Below are positions 32,001 to 39,803 of a stretch of DNA of 64,000 nt, piece after piece; positions within the stretch are counted from its first letter, which is position 1; each line of letters opens with the position of its first letter. The DNA is taken from contig NZ_WEZF01000001.1 of NCBI RefSeq assembly GCF_009177065.1, forward strand, positions 558,001-622,000, read 5' to 3'. The position numbers and the translations under genes were made by a program. The notes beneath the pieces were generated by a model. That model was not told where the DNA came from. It did not search any database and saw nothing but the letters and a program-made list of their open reading frames with translations. The DNA is from Tautonia marina. GTDB lineage: Bacteria > Planctomycetota > Planctomycetia > Isosphaerales > Isosphaeraceae.

Positions 32001-35000
32001 ACCACGAACGTCGGGGCGGACCCGCAGCGCGATCCGGCGGGATCGGTCGGCCGCGATGTCCGGCTCCTCGATCACGACGAGGCGATCGAGACCAATCCGC
32101 AAGGCCGCTTCGGCAGCGACGTCATGGCCGGCGGTCCCGACAACGACCTCATGTTCGGCCAGCTGGGCGATGACCTGATGCAGGGCGACGGCGCCATCGC
32201 CCCCGACGACGGTGATCCGGACACCCTGAGCCACGCGCTCCAGGTTTCCGATAGCGGCTCCAACCCGAACACCGCCGAGTTACTCGCCTTCAACATCGCC
32301 GAGGCCTCGACCGACGGCGACGACGCGATGGAAGGCAACGGCGGCAACGACCTCATGTACGGCGGGCTCGGCCAGGACGACATGATCGGCGGCAGCTCGT
32401 CCCTGTACGGGCTGACCACCACGACGCAGCGGCCCGACGGCTCCGACACCATCTTCGGCGGCGCGGGGAACCGGATCAGCCGCAATGACGTGGGCGATCC
32501 TGAGTCGCTTGGCCCGGCGCGCGATGCCGATGTGATCATGGGCGACAACGCGAATCTCTTCCGGCTTGTTGCCGGGGGATCGAATCCGCAATTTCTGACG
32601 TTTGTATACGACAGTGCGTTCGACGCACGGATCATCCCTCGCGCCGTGCAGCAGCTCGACTACACGCTCGGCGGCGCGGATTATCAGGGCGATACTTGGG
32701 AATACGTCAACGGCGTTGCCCGCAGCAAGGACGGCTCGGTCTACGACCAGGGCGCGCCCGACATGATCCACGGCGAAGACGGCAACGACTCGATCTTCGG
32801 CATGACCGGCAGCGACGTGCTGTTTGGCAATGCCCAGGACGACGACCTCATCGGCGGCTACGGGCACGACTGGATCTCCGGTGGGACCGGCAATGACGGC
32901 GTCATCGGCGACGACGGCCTGATCTCCACCAGCCGCAACGGCAGTGCCGAGCCGCTTTATGGCATCGCCGCGACGACCGAGCAAACCATCAGCACCCCGG
33001 GGCAGATTCAGTACGCCGTGATCAACCCCACCGGTGCGATCAAGAAGACGGTCGACCTCACTCCGTTCAGTGTCGACCCGAACTGGATCGGCCTCGACGA
33101 CGAGTTCCCCGACGCCCTCGGCAACGGCCCCATTCCGTTCGCTGATGACATCATCTTCGGCGGCCTGGGCAACGACTCGCTCCACGGGGGCTCCGGCGAC
33201 GACGCGATCTCCGGGGCCGAGGTGCTCAGCAACGCTTCTGTGCCGACTTATGATGATCAGGGGAACCCGACCGGGCTGCTCAACCTGGGGTATGACGCGG
33301 TGACTCTCGTGAATCTCAACCCCGGTAATGTGCTGGCGTTCAATCCGGTCGATGTTGACGCCCGTCAGACCAACAACCGCCTCCGCGCCGGCGAGTTTGC
33401 TCTGTATGACGAGTATGATCCGCTCCGCAAGATCGTCCTCAACGCCGACGGCTCGCTGAACAAAGGGGAGCCGGGTCCGGTGCATCCGTTCCTCTTGAAC
33501 TTCGAGAAGACCGAGGGCCCGGAACAGCCGGGCGGCACCACGGGCGGCCCCAAGGGCACGTCGTATGGCCCGGTCAAGAGTGACGGCGACGATGCGATCT
33601 TCGGCGGCACCGGTAACGACTGGCTCGGCGGCGGCACCGGCCGCGACAACGTCTACGGTGGCTGGGGTAATGACCTGATCAATCTCGATGACGATCAGGA
33701 CACCAACGGCGGCCTGAACGACCAGCCCGACACGCACCCGACCTACGAGGACCGCGGGTACGGTGGCGCGGGCCGCGACATCCTGATCGGCAACACCGGC
33801 GGCGATCGCCTGATCGACTGGGTGGGCGAGTACAACAGCTACCTCGTTCCGTTCGCCCCCTTCGGCATGGCGACCGTCAGCCGCACGCTCCAGCCGCAGT
33901 TGGCCGAGTTCCTCTACGCCCTGTCGGCGGCGGACGGAGCCGACCCCACCCGCGCAAGCGATACCGGGGCCGACCCCGCCCGCAACGGCGAGCCGTTCGG
34001 CGAGCTGGGCCTGGTGCTCCAAAAGGACGCCGCTTGGCGAGACCAGACCGGACCCCCCGCCGATCCGCAGGCCGGCAACATCCCGGGCGGCAAGCGCGAC
34101 GTGCTCCGCTCCGCCGACTTCAACAACGGCCAGGCCCAGGGCTTCGCGGTCGATGTCGGCACCTGGTCCTTCAAGGGCGGACGCTACGAGGTCGCCCCCT
34201 CGGAAGCGGGCGGGGACGCGGTGAGCGTTTTCTATGTAGACGACTACATTCCTAGCTATTTCGAGACGATGGCGGTTATCAATACCGTCAAGCCCACCCG
34301 CGGCTACAACGCCAATGCCTATCTGGTCTTCGACTACCAATCGCCGACCGACTTCAAGTTCGCGGGTGTGAACATCTCTACAAACAAGCTGGAGATCGGC
34401 CATCGAACCGCGCAGGGCTGGACAACACTCGTGCAGGAAAGTGTGCAAGGTGGTCTGAAGGACGGCGCGGATTACACGGTCTTCCTCGCCGTGAACGGCT
34501 CGGCGGTCACGCTGGTCGTGAATAACCTCTTCACCCTCAGCCATGCGTTCACACCCCGCGTCGACGAGACGGGCCTTACCTATGCCATCAACACGGGCCT
34601 GGTCGGACTGGGTGCCCGCAATGCCCGCGCCCAGATCGACAACGTCGTCGTCCAGCGCGTCCCTCCCGTCGTAACCCTGAACGAGACGCTCGACTTCGAT
34701 GCGCCTTCCGCGCTGCTCGATGCCCCGCTGACAGGCCATTGGGACTTCGTCGAAGGGGATTACATCGGCACGGCCGACGGAGCAGAGGCCGCGCTCAACA
34801 CGCTGACCCTGCGGGTTGGCCCCAACGCCATGCTCGACCTGTCGAGTAACCTCCGCCCGACCGGTGCGGGTGGGCTCGCGTTCGATGTCTACAGTGCCGA
34901 TGACTACAAGGTTGTAAGTTTCGATCGTTCAACCCGGCAGCTTTCCCTGAGCCACCGCTCGGCACGCGGCTGGTTCGTGGACGCCTCGACCACGGTCGCG

Positions 35001-35888
35001 GCTTCCGACACCCTCACGCTCGGCCTGGTGCTCAAAGGCACCACCGCCAGCGTGACGCTCAATGGCTCGCCGATCCTAAGCAAGGTCTACAACGCAGTGA
35101 TCACCGATGGCGGCTTCGGCCTCTGGAGCCGATCGGGATCGACTGCGTTCGAGACCTTCACGGTCAAGACCGATGACTCCAGGGTTCTCGGTGGCGGCCA
35201 GAACCAGCTCGCCGTGTCGGGCTCCAGCGACCCAGCGACGGCGGTCGTACCCCTCGGCGTGGCCGACCTCACGCCGATGCTCACGGAAGCGATCCGACGT
35301 TGGTCCGAGTTCGCCCCGGATGCCGACCGGCTCTCCCGCGTGCCGGTCTGGATTCAGGACCTCCCCGGCGATCACCTCGCGTATGTCGTCGACGGCGCGA
35401 TGCTCATCGATCCAACGGCGGCCGGACAGGGCTGGTTCCTCGACGCGACTCCTCATCTCGACGAGGAATTCGGACCAACCCACGCCGATCGGCCGACCCC
35501 TCAGGGTGTCGACCTTCTGTCCGTGCTGATGCACGAGTTTGGGCACGTTCTGGGGCTGCCTGATCTTGACGTCGATCAGCACGGGGATGATCTGATGGCA
35601 GAGCTTCGTTCGGCGGGTGTCCGTCACACGCCTCGTGATGCCTCGGGCCTCCCAACGCCGGACGCGGTCGCAATCGACCTGGCTGACACGGTGTCCGGCG
35701 CGTCAACAAGCACTCGGGTGGCCCTCCGAGGCACCTCGGCAGGCCGTCCGCCGCTCTGGATTCCCCTCGCGGAGAGTGGGCGTCCCGGCGCCCCAGGGGC
35801 CGGATCGATGGTGTCTCCATTCGCCTCGCGAACCTATCAGGAACTGGTTGAGGACATCCTACCGTTGCGGCTCCGCCGCCGCCGTTGA
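23007..35888 (+). CDS. giant RTX-repeat calcium-binding protein with C-terminal metzincin motif
   Basis: 4293 residues, the largest gene here. Residues 39-50 (EALEQRVLLNGD) are a LEPR-xLL-type motif found near the N-terminus of very large planctomycete proteins and thought to guide export. Residues 60-1700 are repeated beta-rich segments with three EF-hand/dockerin-like calcium loops (about 252-263, 1164-1175, 1568-1579). Residues 1750 to about 3560 are RTX repeats (GGxGNDxIxGG nonapeptides, with a longer unit containing LGDHG or LGDNG), which fold into calcium-loaded beta-rolls outside the cell. Two lectin/LamG-like beta-sandwiches occupy about 3705-3885 and 3895-4060. The end carries HEFGHVLGLPD (His4176, Glu4177, His4180, Asp4186) and a DDLM Met-turn, a snapalysin-like zinc protease signature. 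Likely surface adhesin or protease. Start supported by GAGGAAGGA. Confidence 0.9.
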   Translation: MKRFWNRRVTRGQDVRGARGTKAVKPAQHLRNPEEFHVEALEQRVLLNGDLPFPASQVQALRSGLDTIASWADSIDQFENLAQQLPFVGTTLGESLDIGGLLRSQIVTPAQTYLDSIDPTPNGLRDLLNSLGLGEVNQLLDDEVLTYSLAFSPSRSEVLPINLGENDFGFDPGALPSAAFETSLTLDFTFGLDLTEGLANSEAFFVVVDAFSAGGSVSAADLAFDANLGFLATTISDGEAELAASVELTLNDPDANGRITLSELVGTSLDELVDLSPAGTLAVSLPVAATIGTFNLDGTLLLNDSDLFDATPPQFSQTGLDDGLNFNQLTPESILGAVQSIREKLESLRNSSLFNSPIPLTSGTTLGSLLPLESILESELIDRITNSPTPNFATLQQLVENLVDVLAPGTGLDYNPITNELSIAFDFNHVLDTQTVPINLDLSLGSLGEFSTSSTIEVDADLDLAFTVIIDLTPFTDEYPVPDEDDPLSLGLYLLERLSLDNVSFAANLAIAAVDLAATAQFGFLGLELTEGAAAASLAASLALHKPNQPGVSRLTLNELTSGIVVNPASLGAFDINGSGSLSLPQITIADNVIPLNSSPSASFEFPDLTNLANFTPTFTNFDELLNFENVGFSTFVNAFKALTSYLDSVQSFSFLSYKLPLVDQSISELVSFVDQFDSFVTALESGPSAGTLQVLADRLETALGVAPGTIVLVLDGPDVLRFDLNLEAVSDSGPIPFNLDLDAIAGGNPLLAGITSLIDVSGSGLIQVEAGATLALHFGLDLSNPLTPAPFIEDTTGLELTARLVAEDLDFSVAIGPLGAFVVDGVAVLDADGDLATTDPAAFTVDLNSVTGGRYFLPDLDTSIVNVTLQGGAEVSLPLFFPDQGTPLGGTTNDEDSNGVPDNVLAITVSDITDLGSASVITPDIASAVTDFLGNLDLLNQLGLLIDGLDLLLGTIEDGLKSRVFNVSIPLIGTNFKDAATFISEIRSNVIQKLKDAPDQALLTVQTAIFEALGPPGLDILQLDPETGGDPNAIDPEDVPYELDSDQILFPFLFQKTSTVLSESFAFDIGLPGLGLQAAPGSTVQVELGYTFQFGVGVSKTHGFFFDTSAMNELEVELALSVPGMDLSGSLGFLTLQLKDADGSDPARPPSEVSGSFTIDLLDPSNDGRLTFTEIASAASNLGSLVDAGFEASVDINLDARVSFAGSAVFPSLLSDIDLTWSMSGNTAESSETFGGGAPDLAFNNVRLDLGSFFSDFVGPILGTIDQIIEPIRPVLEVINARLPVFSDVGPLRDLIIAAGGDSTPVDEISLLDLALAFPSEVAPQVGAIASAIEIINLIDRVASQVSTMSGSDNIFIPLGNFELGVGTDIRAAGFSLSTIDPNVVGGLADSALDYLAGLAGDSVADEARSLIEQFAGDAIGGAGNALSFPILDDPTIAFKLLLGQDVELMAFDMPRLSLDFTTEIFFPILGPLGVQLNGAVSAAVDFVFGYDTRGLRLFADSGFDDPEKIFYGFYVSDTANAFGTGPDIPEVELRASIEAFGAINVVIASAGVGGGLYAEIDGNLNDPNSDGKVHLDELIENFPLCIFDIDGRLTVGLSAFVKVGFGPFSVKKTFEIATATLLDFSYSCEEPSLYTIEGDTLILNMGPRAGDREEGAVDDDEFFTITHVSGSAGSEVITISAFGITETVNGGFSKIEGEGGAGNDNVVLNGVLTATEIWGDFRSGETAQDGNDILLVEGANVGPVTLRGGGGNDELQGGDNDDEIHGGSGDDTIQGAFGNDSLYGGAGIDRIQGGEGNDSLDGGDQEDVLIGGEGNDTIHGGAGHDEIDGGEGDDEIHGGSGNDTIFGGAGHDEIHGDDGHDEIYGEAGNDTIFGEDGDDEIHGQEGDDEIDGGLGNDTIFGEDGHDLLFGDVGNDSILGGLGNDTIQGGADTDTLRGEDGDDLIEGGTGNDLIFGGLGNDRLIGGSSDPADLPDGNDTIHGDAGNDTILGGNGIIGSITLIGGAGDDQIFGGAGNDLIYGQAGYDTIEGGTGDDTLFGNAGNDVIYGQQDNDLVEGGAGNDTILGGTGGDVLIGGSSVVVGDLIDGGLDGADSIVGDAGDDWILGDNGTINRAAGLLVTNPSGGSGNDTAFGGLGDDVIFGGGGADHLVGDAAGGTGRDLIVGDQGSRSNTQYVSLSTTGVGSFGNDTLFGSGGDDTLMGGPGDDSIFGDLGNDIIFGDQATITFVAGVIQRLFTSQPEFGGNDTIQGGAGHDTIFGGRGDDSILGGTGNDILLGDHGVVVLADGSLEEHDIFTTDPQYGGKDTIEGGDGDDTILGGTGDDDWHGIGGDSLSGGLGNDIIIADHGIIVRNESLNVLRIETTETTIGGDDVAFGDGGGRDTLFGGFGDDSLVGGSLNDIIFGDNGAVVFDDGSPEAFRVFTTAPADGGQDTIEGGSGDDILIGGTDADLISGDNDADVILGDHALIIRNATDEILRIQTIEPTDGGNDTIQGGDQPDTVFGGFGDDVIFGGEDESTDVLFGDHGVAVRSDGSADANDLFSTDPDYGGKDTIDGSGGHDILIGGSGGNDTTGVGGDLLLGGLGHDVILGDNGWITRNASNVIERIETIAPQYGGDDSAQGGDGNDSILGGYGEDSLEGNDGNDILLGDNGALEFNDDADLTTLDFITTTDPLFGHNDTIEGGNGDDIALGGTADDLIAGNDGNDILLGDHGRIDLQNNIIFLVQTIDPGLGGRDLIFGNDGDDIVLGGFEGDTLDGGLGDDVLLGDNGRLEWLSSGRLEDITGIDVAVENPALAAAFAVPDTDISTLDLITTTDPTLGGRDLIVGGNDRDVVFGGTDADLIHGDDGDGIGDPGNHDVLFGDHGRIYPQFSSLAGFNARNFFSIDTGAGDGGEGDRIVGEEGDDILIGGQGDDRLFGSDGDDDMTGGHNVIGGVDELIAPAIHAMLTPIGPVNDLMDGGAGNDVLAGDNAIIWRRGDDLSPRFRLLATATIYTTTHETITTNVGADPQRDPAGSVGRDVRLLDHDEAIETNPQGRFGSDVMAGGPDNDLMFGQLGDDLMQGDGAIAPDDGDPDTLSHALQVSDSGSNPNTAELLAFNIAEASTDGDDAMEGNGGNDLMYGGLGQDDMIGGSSSLYGLTTTTQRPDGSDTIFGGAGNRISRNDVGDPESLGPARDADVIMGDNANLFRLVAGGSNPQFLTFVYDSAFDARIIPRAVQQLDYTLGGADYQGDTWEYVNGVARSKDGSVYDQGAPDMIHGEDGNDSIFGMTGSDVLFGNAQDDDLIGGYGHDWISGGTGNDGVIGDDGLISTSRNGSAEPLYGIAATTEQTISTPGQIQYAVINPTGAIKKTVDLTPFSVDPNWIGLDDEFPDALGNGPIPFADDIIFGGLGNDSLHGGSGDDAISGAEVLSNASVPTYDDQGNPTGLLNLGYDAVTLVNLNPGNVLAFNPVDVDARQTNNRLRAGEFALYDEYDPLRKIVLNADGSLNKGEPGPVHPFLLNFEKTEGPEQPGGTTGGPKGTSYGPVKSDGDDAIFGGTGNDWLGGGTGRDNVYGGWGNDLINLDDDQDTNGGLNDQPDTHPTYEDRGYGGAGRDILIGNTGGDRLIDWVGEYNSYLVPFAPFGMATVSRTLQPQLAEFLYALSAADGADPTRASDTGADPARNGEPFGELGLVLQKDAAWRDQTGPPADPQAGNIPGGKRDVLRSADFNNGQAQGFAVDVGTWSFKGGRYEVAPSEAGGDAVSVFYVDDYIPSYFETMAVINTVKPTRGYNANAYLVFDYQSPTDFKFAGVNISTNKLEIGHRTAQGWTTLVQESVQGGLKDGADYTVFLAVNGSAVTLVVNNLFTLSHAFTPRVDETGLTYAINTGLVGLGARNARAQIDNVVVQRVPPVVTLNETLDFDAPSALLDAPLTGHWDFVEGDYIGTADGAEAALNTLTLRVGPNAMLDLSSNLRPTGAGGLAFDVYSADDYKVVSFDRSTRQLSLSHRSARGWFVDASTTVAASDTLTLGLVLKGTTASVTLNGSPILSKVYNAVITDGGFGLWSRSGSTAFETFTVKTDDSRVLGGGQNQLAVSGSSDPATAVVPLGVADLTPMLTEAIRRWSEFAPDADRLSRVPVWIQDLPGDHLAYVVDGAMLIDPTAAGQGWFLDATPHLDEEFGPTHADRPTPQGVDLLSVLMHEFGHVLGLPDLDVDQHGDDLMAELRSAGVRHTPRDASGLPTPDAVAIDLADTVSGASTSTRVALRGTSAGRPPLWIPLAESGRPGAPGAGSMVSPFASRTYQELVEDILPLRLRRRR
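28254..33690 (+). repeat. RTX (GGxGxDxxx) repeat-coding region
   Basis: DNA encoding dozens of glycine/aspartate nonapeptides, in long runs at 28254-29240 and then in a larger period in which two or three nonapeptides alternate with a LGDxG strand, a variable 20-30 residue strand and a TxxPxxGGxDTI return. Frequent GGCAACGACAC-like DNA repeats make it prone to slippage and assembly error. Confidence 0.85.
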
Positions 35889-35916
35889 CCAGTTCCACCT
35901 TGCCATCTCCCCAAAA

Positions 35917-35940
35917 CCGGCGAGCATGGACGCTCGCCGG
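35917..35940 (+). terminator. stem-loop after RTX gene
   Basis: A perfect 9-base-pair stem CCGGCGAGC/GCTCGCCGG with a six-base loop, 29 bases after the stop codon. AAAA precedes it and no T-run follows on the plus strand, so an intrinsic terminator in this direction is uncertain. Confidence 0.4.
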
Positions 35941-36068
35941 CTGCCACGCGGGGGAGGGCACTCGACCCATGCGACCCTTGAACGGGGCGCTGGGAGCGTG
36001 GGTACTGTCCTCGAGCGATTCTCGGCGTCGTTGGGCGAGATTCGCCGGTGTCATGCGGTGAGCAACTG

Positions 36069-37295
36069 ATGCACATTCTCTTCGTTCATCAGAACTTTCC
36101 AGCCCAGTTTGGCCATGTCGCGACCCACCTGGCCCGGCAACGGGGCGTCCGTTGCACCTTCGTCTCGGAGAGGGCTCCGGGGCAGTCCGGCGGCATCGAG
36201 CGCATCCAGTATCGGGTCCGCGGCGGCGCGATCCCCAGAAATCACTACTGCAGCCGAACCTTCGAAAACGCCGTCTGGCATACGCACGCCGTCTACGAGG
36301 CGTTGAAGGGCCGGCCCGATCTCCGCCCGGATCTGATCGTGGGCCATTCCGGCTTCGGTTCCACGCTCTTCCTGCGAGAGCTCTACGGTGACGTGCCGAT
36401 CGTCAACTATTTCGAATATTTTTACCAGCCGCACGACTCGGACATGGACTTCCGGCCCGATTTCCCTTCGACGGAGCTTAACCGCCTGCGGGCAAGGGCC
36501 CGTAACGCGATGATTCTGCTGGACCTCGAGAACTGCGACGTCGGCTACAGCCCAACCCACTGGCAGCGCGATCGGCTCCCGACCGCCTACCGCGACAAGG
36601 TCCAAGTCGTTTTCGATGGCGTTGACACCACGATCTGGCGCCCGATGCCCATCCCCGATCGTCGACTCAACGGCATCGATCTCCCCAAGGACGCGAAGCT
36701 CCTGACCTACGCGGCTCGGGGTATGGAATCCATGCGTGGATTCGATGTCTTCATGAAAGTCGCCAAACGGCTTTGCGAGCGCCGCGACGATCTCCACGTC
36801 GTCATTGCGGGCGAGGACCGCGTTTGCTACGGGGGCGATCACATGGTGACCGGCGGCGCATCGTTCAAGCAATGGGTCCTGGCCGCCGACGACTACGACC
36901 TCTCGCGTTTTCATTTCCTTGGACTGATCCCGCCGGCCGATCTGGCCCGGCTGTTCAACCTGTCCGACCTGCACATCTACCTGACCGTCCCCTTCGTCCT
37001 GTCGTGGTCACTGATGAACGCCCTGGCCTGCGGGGCCACCGTCCTGGCGTCGGACACGGCCCCGGTACGTGAGGTGATTCAGCACGGGAAGAACGGCCTG
37101 CTGGCCGGCTTTTTCGACATCGAAGGCATGGCCGACCTGGCCGATCGTGTGCTCAATGATCCTGGCGGGTACGCCCACCTCGGAGATGCCGGTGTCGCGA
37201 TGATCCGCGATCGCTTCAGCATGGAAGTTTGTCTGCCGCGACTCCTGTCTCTCTACGAGCGAGCTATGGCGAACAGGAGAGATGAAATTGCGTAG
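36069..37295 (+). CDS. family 4 glycosyltransferase
   Basis: 408 residues. The ATG at 36069 (MHILFVHQNFPAQFGH) is preferred, with GGTGAG ahead of it; a GTG at 36048 is possible. The N-terminal part matches the Glyco_trans_4-type domain seen in GT4 enzymes whose opening reads HILFVHQNFPAQF, with VGHSGFGSTLFLRELYG after it. The donor half has VFDGVDTTIWRP, GMESMRGFDVFM, FLGLIPPADLARLFNLSD and LMNALACGATVLASD; the first Glu of the E-x7-E signature is a Ser here (SWSLMNALACG), which could alter activity. Cytoplasmic, no membrane helix. It follows the RTX gene on the same strand and converges on an S15 peptidase. It could glycosylate a surface product; a link to the RTX protein is only positional. 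Confidence 0.9.
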   Translation: MHILFVHQNFPAQFGHVATHLARQRGVRCTFVSERAPGQSGGIERIQYRVRGGAIPRNHYCSRTFENAVWHTHAVYEALKGRPDLRPDLIVGHSGFGSTLFLRELYGDVPIVNYFEYFYQPHDSDMDFRPDFPSTELNRLRARARNAMILLDLENCDVGYSPTHWQRDRLPTAYRDKVQVVFDGVDTTIWRPMPIPDRRLNGIDLPKDAKLLTYAARGMESMRGFDVFMKVAKRLCERRDDLHVVIAGEDRVCYGGDHMVTGGASFKQWVLAADDYDLSRFHFLGLIPPADLARLFNLSDLHIYLTVPFVLSWSLMNALACGATVLASDTAPVREVIQHGKNGLLAGFFDIEGMADLADRVLNDPGGYAHLGDAGVAMIRDRFSMEVCLPRLLSLYERAMANRRDEIA

Positions 37296-37452
37296 ATGTT
37301 TGTTATCAGTGAATGGTCCTGCCACTGTCCGGGGCCACGGGCCGCTTCCGCCTGCGACCTCGGTCGGGTCATGGGATGAGGCGTACGAGGGGAATCCGCC
37401 CAGCTTGGTCACGGGATGGGACCGACGGTCGTTCGCATGATGCCGGAGTCGT

Positions 37453-39441
37453 TCAATCGGAGGTTTCTACCGTCGCGTCAACCTCGCTGGGATCGTGGAG
37501 CGCTTCAGCGAGGCGATCGGCGCCGCCGACGACCGGAAGTTCCAGTGAGGTGGCGTTGAGATCGATGGTCAGCTCGGTCCCGGGCTCGGGCCAGAGTGTG
37601 AAGTCGCGGTCGCTGGAGAAAATCATCAGGGCGATTTGCTGCCCGGGGGGGATGATCTGGTCGTCCGGCTGGAGGTCGAAGCTGAGCTCGACGAACTCGC
37701 CCGGCGTCAGAGGCTCGCTCTCGGTGAGTGATCGGGAGTTCTGAGGGTCGGCCCAGCCGCGGGTGATGATGTTCTCGGTGATTCTCGACCGCGGACCGGA
37801 CTCCCAGGGCAGGGCGACGAGCCAGACGGAGAGGTTCGCCGCCGGCTTGTTCGCGGTCAGTCGGATGGTGAGCCGAGGCGTGCCCGAGAGGTGAACCTCG
37901 CGGCTCAAGGGGGGGGTGGCGTAGAGCAGGCGATGATTGGTCCATTCGGCCTTCGCGAGCGTGGCGCCGTCGAACGAGACGTTGTCGACGAGCGTCTCGG
38001 TTCCCCGAGCGGCCTTGGGAGCGTCGAGGACGAGCCCCCCGGACTTCGGCGCGCCGGCGGTCGGGTGCAGGGCAACCGGTTCGGCGTCCGGGTGCGGATA
38101 GTCGGGATACGCGGTCGGCTGGGTGCGATCGTCCTGCTCCCGCACGATCCAGGCCAGGGGTTCCTGTTCCACGCCGTTTTCGATGCCGAGCAGGTATCGG
38201 GTGAACCATCGGTTCACCTGATCCGGGGGCGGCCCGCCGCCGTGCCCGCCTTGATGGAAGTAGATCTGCGCCGGGACGCCCTTGGCCTTGATCGCCTGGT
38301 AGATCCGAACGCTGTGCTCGGGCATGACGTTCCAGTCGTTGAAGGCGTGGGACATGAGGGTCGCGGCCTTCAGCGGGCCGAGGTCGTTGAGGTAGTCGCG
38401 GCCGGCCCAGAAGGCGTTGAAGTCACCGGTCAGGCGGTCCATCTGCCCGGTCATCTCGGTGTCGCGGACGGTGCAATCGCAGTGGGGCCGTCGTTCGGGG
38501 TTGCCGCTGCGGACGAAGTCGTAGAGAACGTCGATGTCCTCGCCGAGATACCCGCCCGGCGAGCGGATCAGGCCGTGGGATCGATAATAGTGGTAGTAGG
38601 ACGTGTTCGGCGCGATCGGAATGATTGCCTCCAGACCGTCGACGCCGGTCGTCGCCGCGGCCAGGGCGAGCGTGCCGTTGTAAGACGTGCCGGTCATCCC
38701 GACCTTCCCCGTGCACCAGTCGGCCGAGACGGTCTCGTCGCCGTCGGGGGAGGTGAAGCCCCGAGCCCGGCCGTTGAGCCAGTCGATGACCGCCTTCGGC
38801 GCGAGTGACTCGTTGTCGCCGCCGATCGTCACGCAGCCCTGCGAGAGGCCGGTGCCCGGCGATGACGAATGCACAACCGCGAACCCGCGAGGTAGCCAGG
38901 TCTCGACCTCCGTGTTCGAGATGATGGGGCGGTTCTCGCGGAGGTGGATTTCAGGTGGCTCGGGACGTGCGGGCGGCTCGTCGCCTAGTTCGTGCCGGAC
39001 ATCCCACATGAGCGACTGCGCCGAGCCCGCCGTCCCGGCGAAGTAGGGGCTGGAGACATAGATGGCCGGCACCTTGAGGCCCTCCGTCTCGGTCTGCTTC
39101 GGCCGTGTGACGCCGACGTGCATCCGATCCGGCTTCCCGTCGTCGTCGGAGTCGAACTCCGTCTCGACCCATAGGTCGTGCCGAACCCAGAGCTCCGGGT
39201 CGCTGAAGGCCGGCACGTCCTGCGCCATGCCGTCCTCGATCTGATGGGTCGCTTCGGGCGTTGCTTCGCCGGTGGCCAGGCTTCCGAACCCGAGCAGCAT
39301 CGCCAGAGCGAGGCCGAATGCCCGACGCCTGAAGTCCGGCCCATTGCTTGAGAACCATCGGAAGCGGATCGGCTTGTCGCCGGATTCGTCCTGAAACGCG
39401 AACATGAGTCCTCCGGGCATCTCGTCGGGAGTTGGGTTCAT
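37453..39441 (-). CDS. S15-family Xaa-Pro dipeptidyl-peptidase/CocE-like hydrolase
   Basis: 662 residues from the first ATG; a start at 39405 with GGAGGA four bases ahead is equally likely (650 residues). A basic stretch and hydrophobic helix (about 38-58) form a signal peptide or anchor. The alpha/beta-hydrolase part has the nucleophile S253 in GMTGTSYNGT, the acid D369 in HAFNDWNV and a His at 396-400 in HQGGHGGG, a full triad. A C-terminal jelly-roll domain (about 480-650) ends the PepX/CocE family. S15 enzymes cut dipeptides after Pro or hydrolyse esters. Exported or periplasmic use of peptides is likely. It stands alone between two convergent neighbours. Confidence 0.9.
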   Translation of the reverse strand: MNPTPDEMPGGLMFAFQDESGDKPIRFRWFSSNGPDFRRRAFGLALAMLLGFGSLATGEATPEATHQIEDGMAQDVPAFSDPELWVRHDLWVETEFDSDDDGKPDRMHVGVTRPKQTETEGLKVPAIYVSSPYFAGTAGSAQSLMWDVRHELGDEPPARPEPPEIHLRENRPIISNTEVETWLPRGFAVVHSSSPGTGLSQGCVTIGGDNESLAPKAVIDWLNGRARGFTSPDGDETVSADWCTGKVGMTGTSYNGTLALAAATTGVDGLEAIIPIAPNTSYYHYYRSHGLIRSPGGYLGEDIDVLYDFVRSGNPERRPHCDCTVRDTEMTGQMDRLTGDFNAFWAGRDYLNDLGPLKAATLMSHAFNDWNVMPEHSVRIYQAIKAKGVPAQIYFHQGGHGGGPPPDQVNRWFTRYLLGIENGVEQEPLAWIVREQDDRTQPTAYPDYPHPDAEPVALHPTAGAPKSGGLVLDAPKAARGTETLVDNVSFDGATLAKAEWTNHRLLYATPPLSREVHLSGTPRLTIRLTANKPAANLSVWLVALPWESGPRSRITENIITRGWADPQNSRSLTESEPLTPGEFVELSFDLQPDDQIIPPGQQIALMIFSSDRDFTLWPEPGTELTIDLNATSLELPVVGGADRLAEALHDPSEVDATVETSD

Positions 39442-39803
39442 GGGGGGCCGTCGGAGTCAACAGATTGAGAGAACGGACCGATGGGGCAGACCTCGCCGCT
39501 TCCGGTCAGGTTTCGATTGTAACGCTCGTGGGGTCGAATATGGGGACCGATGCTTCGTCTGACCACCTGGAGTTTGCGTCGAGGAGCGGGAGTTCGACAG
39601 GGCTGGCGGAGTCTTTGGTCGGATCGCAACGGGATGGGCCGCTGGTTGTTCCGCGATTCGTTCGGTGAGGGCGGTTGAGCCTCGAATCTGGAGAGAGCCG
39701 GATCGTAAACCCGGCCCTCGCCGGTTGCAAGGAGCTTCGGGGCCATGCCCTGCTTGCGGCCTCGCCAGTGCCCGACGACTCTGGCGAAGCCCCTGCGGGT
39801 CGG
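39442..39803. other. intergenic region, no gene seen
   Basis: 362 bases between two minus-strand genes. The open frames in it are antisense shadows of coding-like composition. I see no domain, RNA gene or convincing terminator. It presumably holds the promoter of the S15 gene. Confidence 0.4.

Noticed and set aside
28254-33690. possible CRISPR-like array in the repeated DNA
   Set aside because: The repeats are in-frame glycine/aspartate codons of one protein, with no constant repeat and unique spacer pattern and no cas genes.
27678-34739. very long open frames on the minus strand opposite the RTX gene
   Set aside because: They mirror the Gly/Asp repeats in antisense (Val/Ala/Asp-rich, e.g. 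runs of VVAxAxEDxV) and are shadows of the high-GC repeat sequence.
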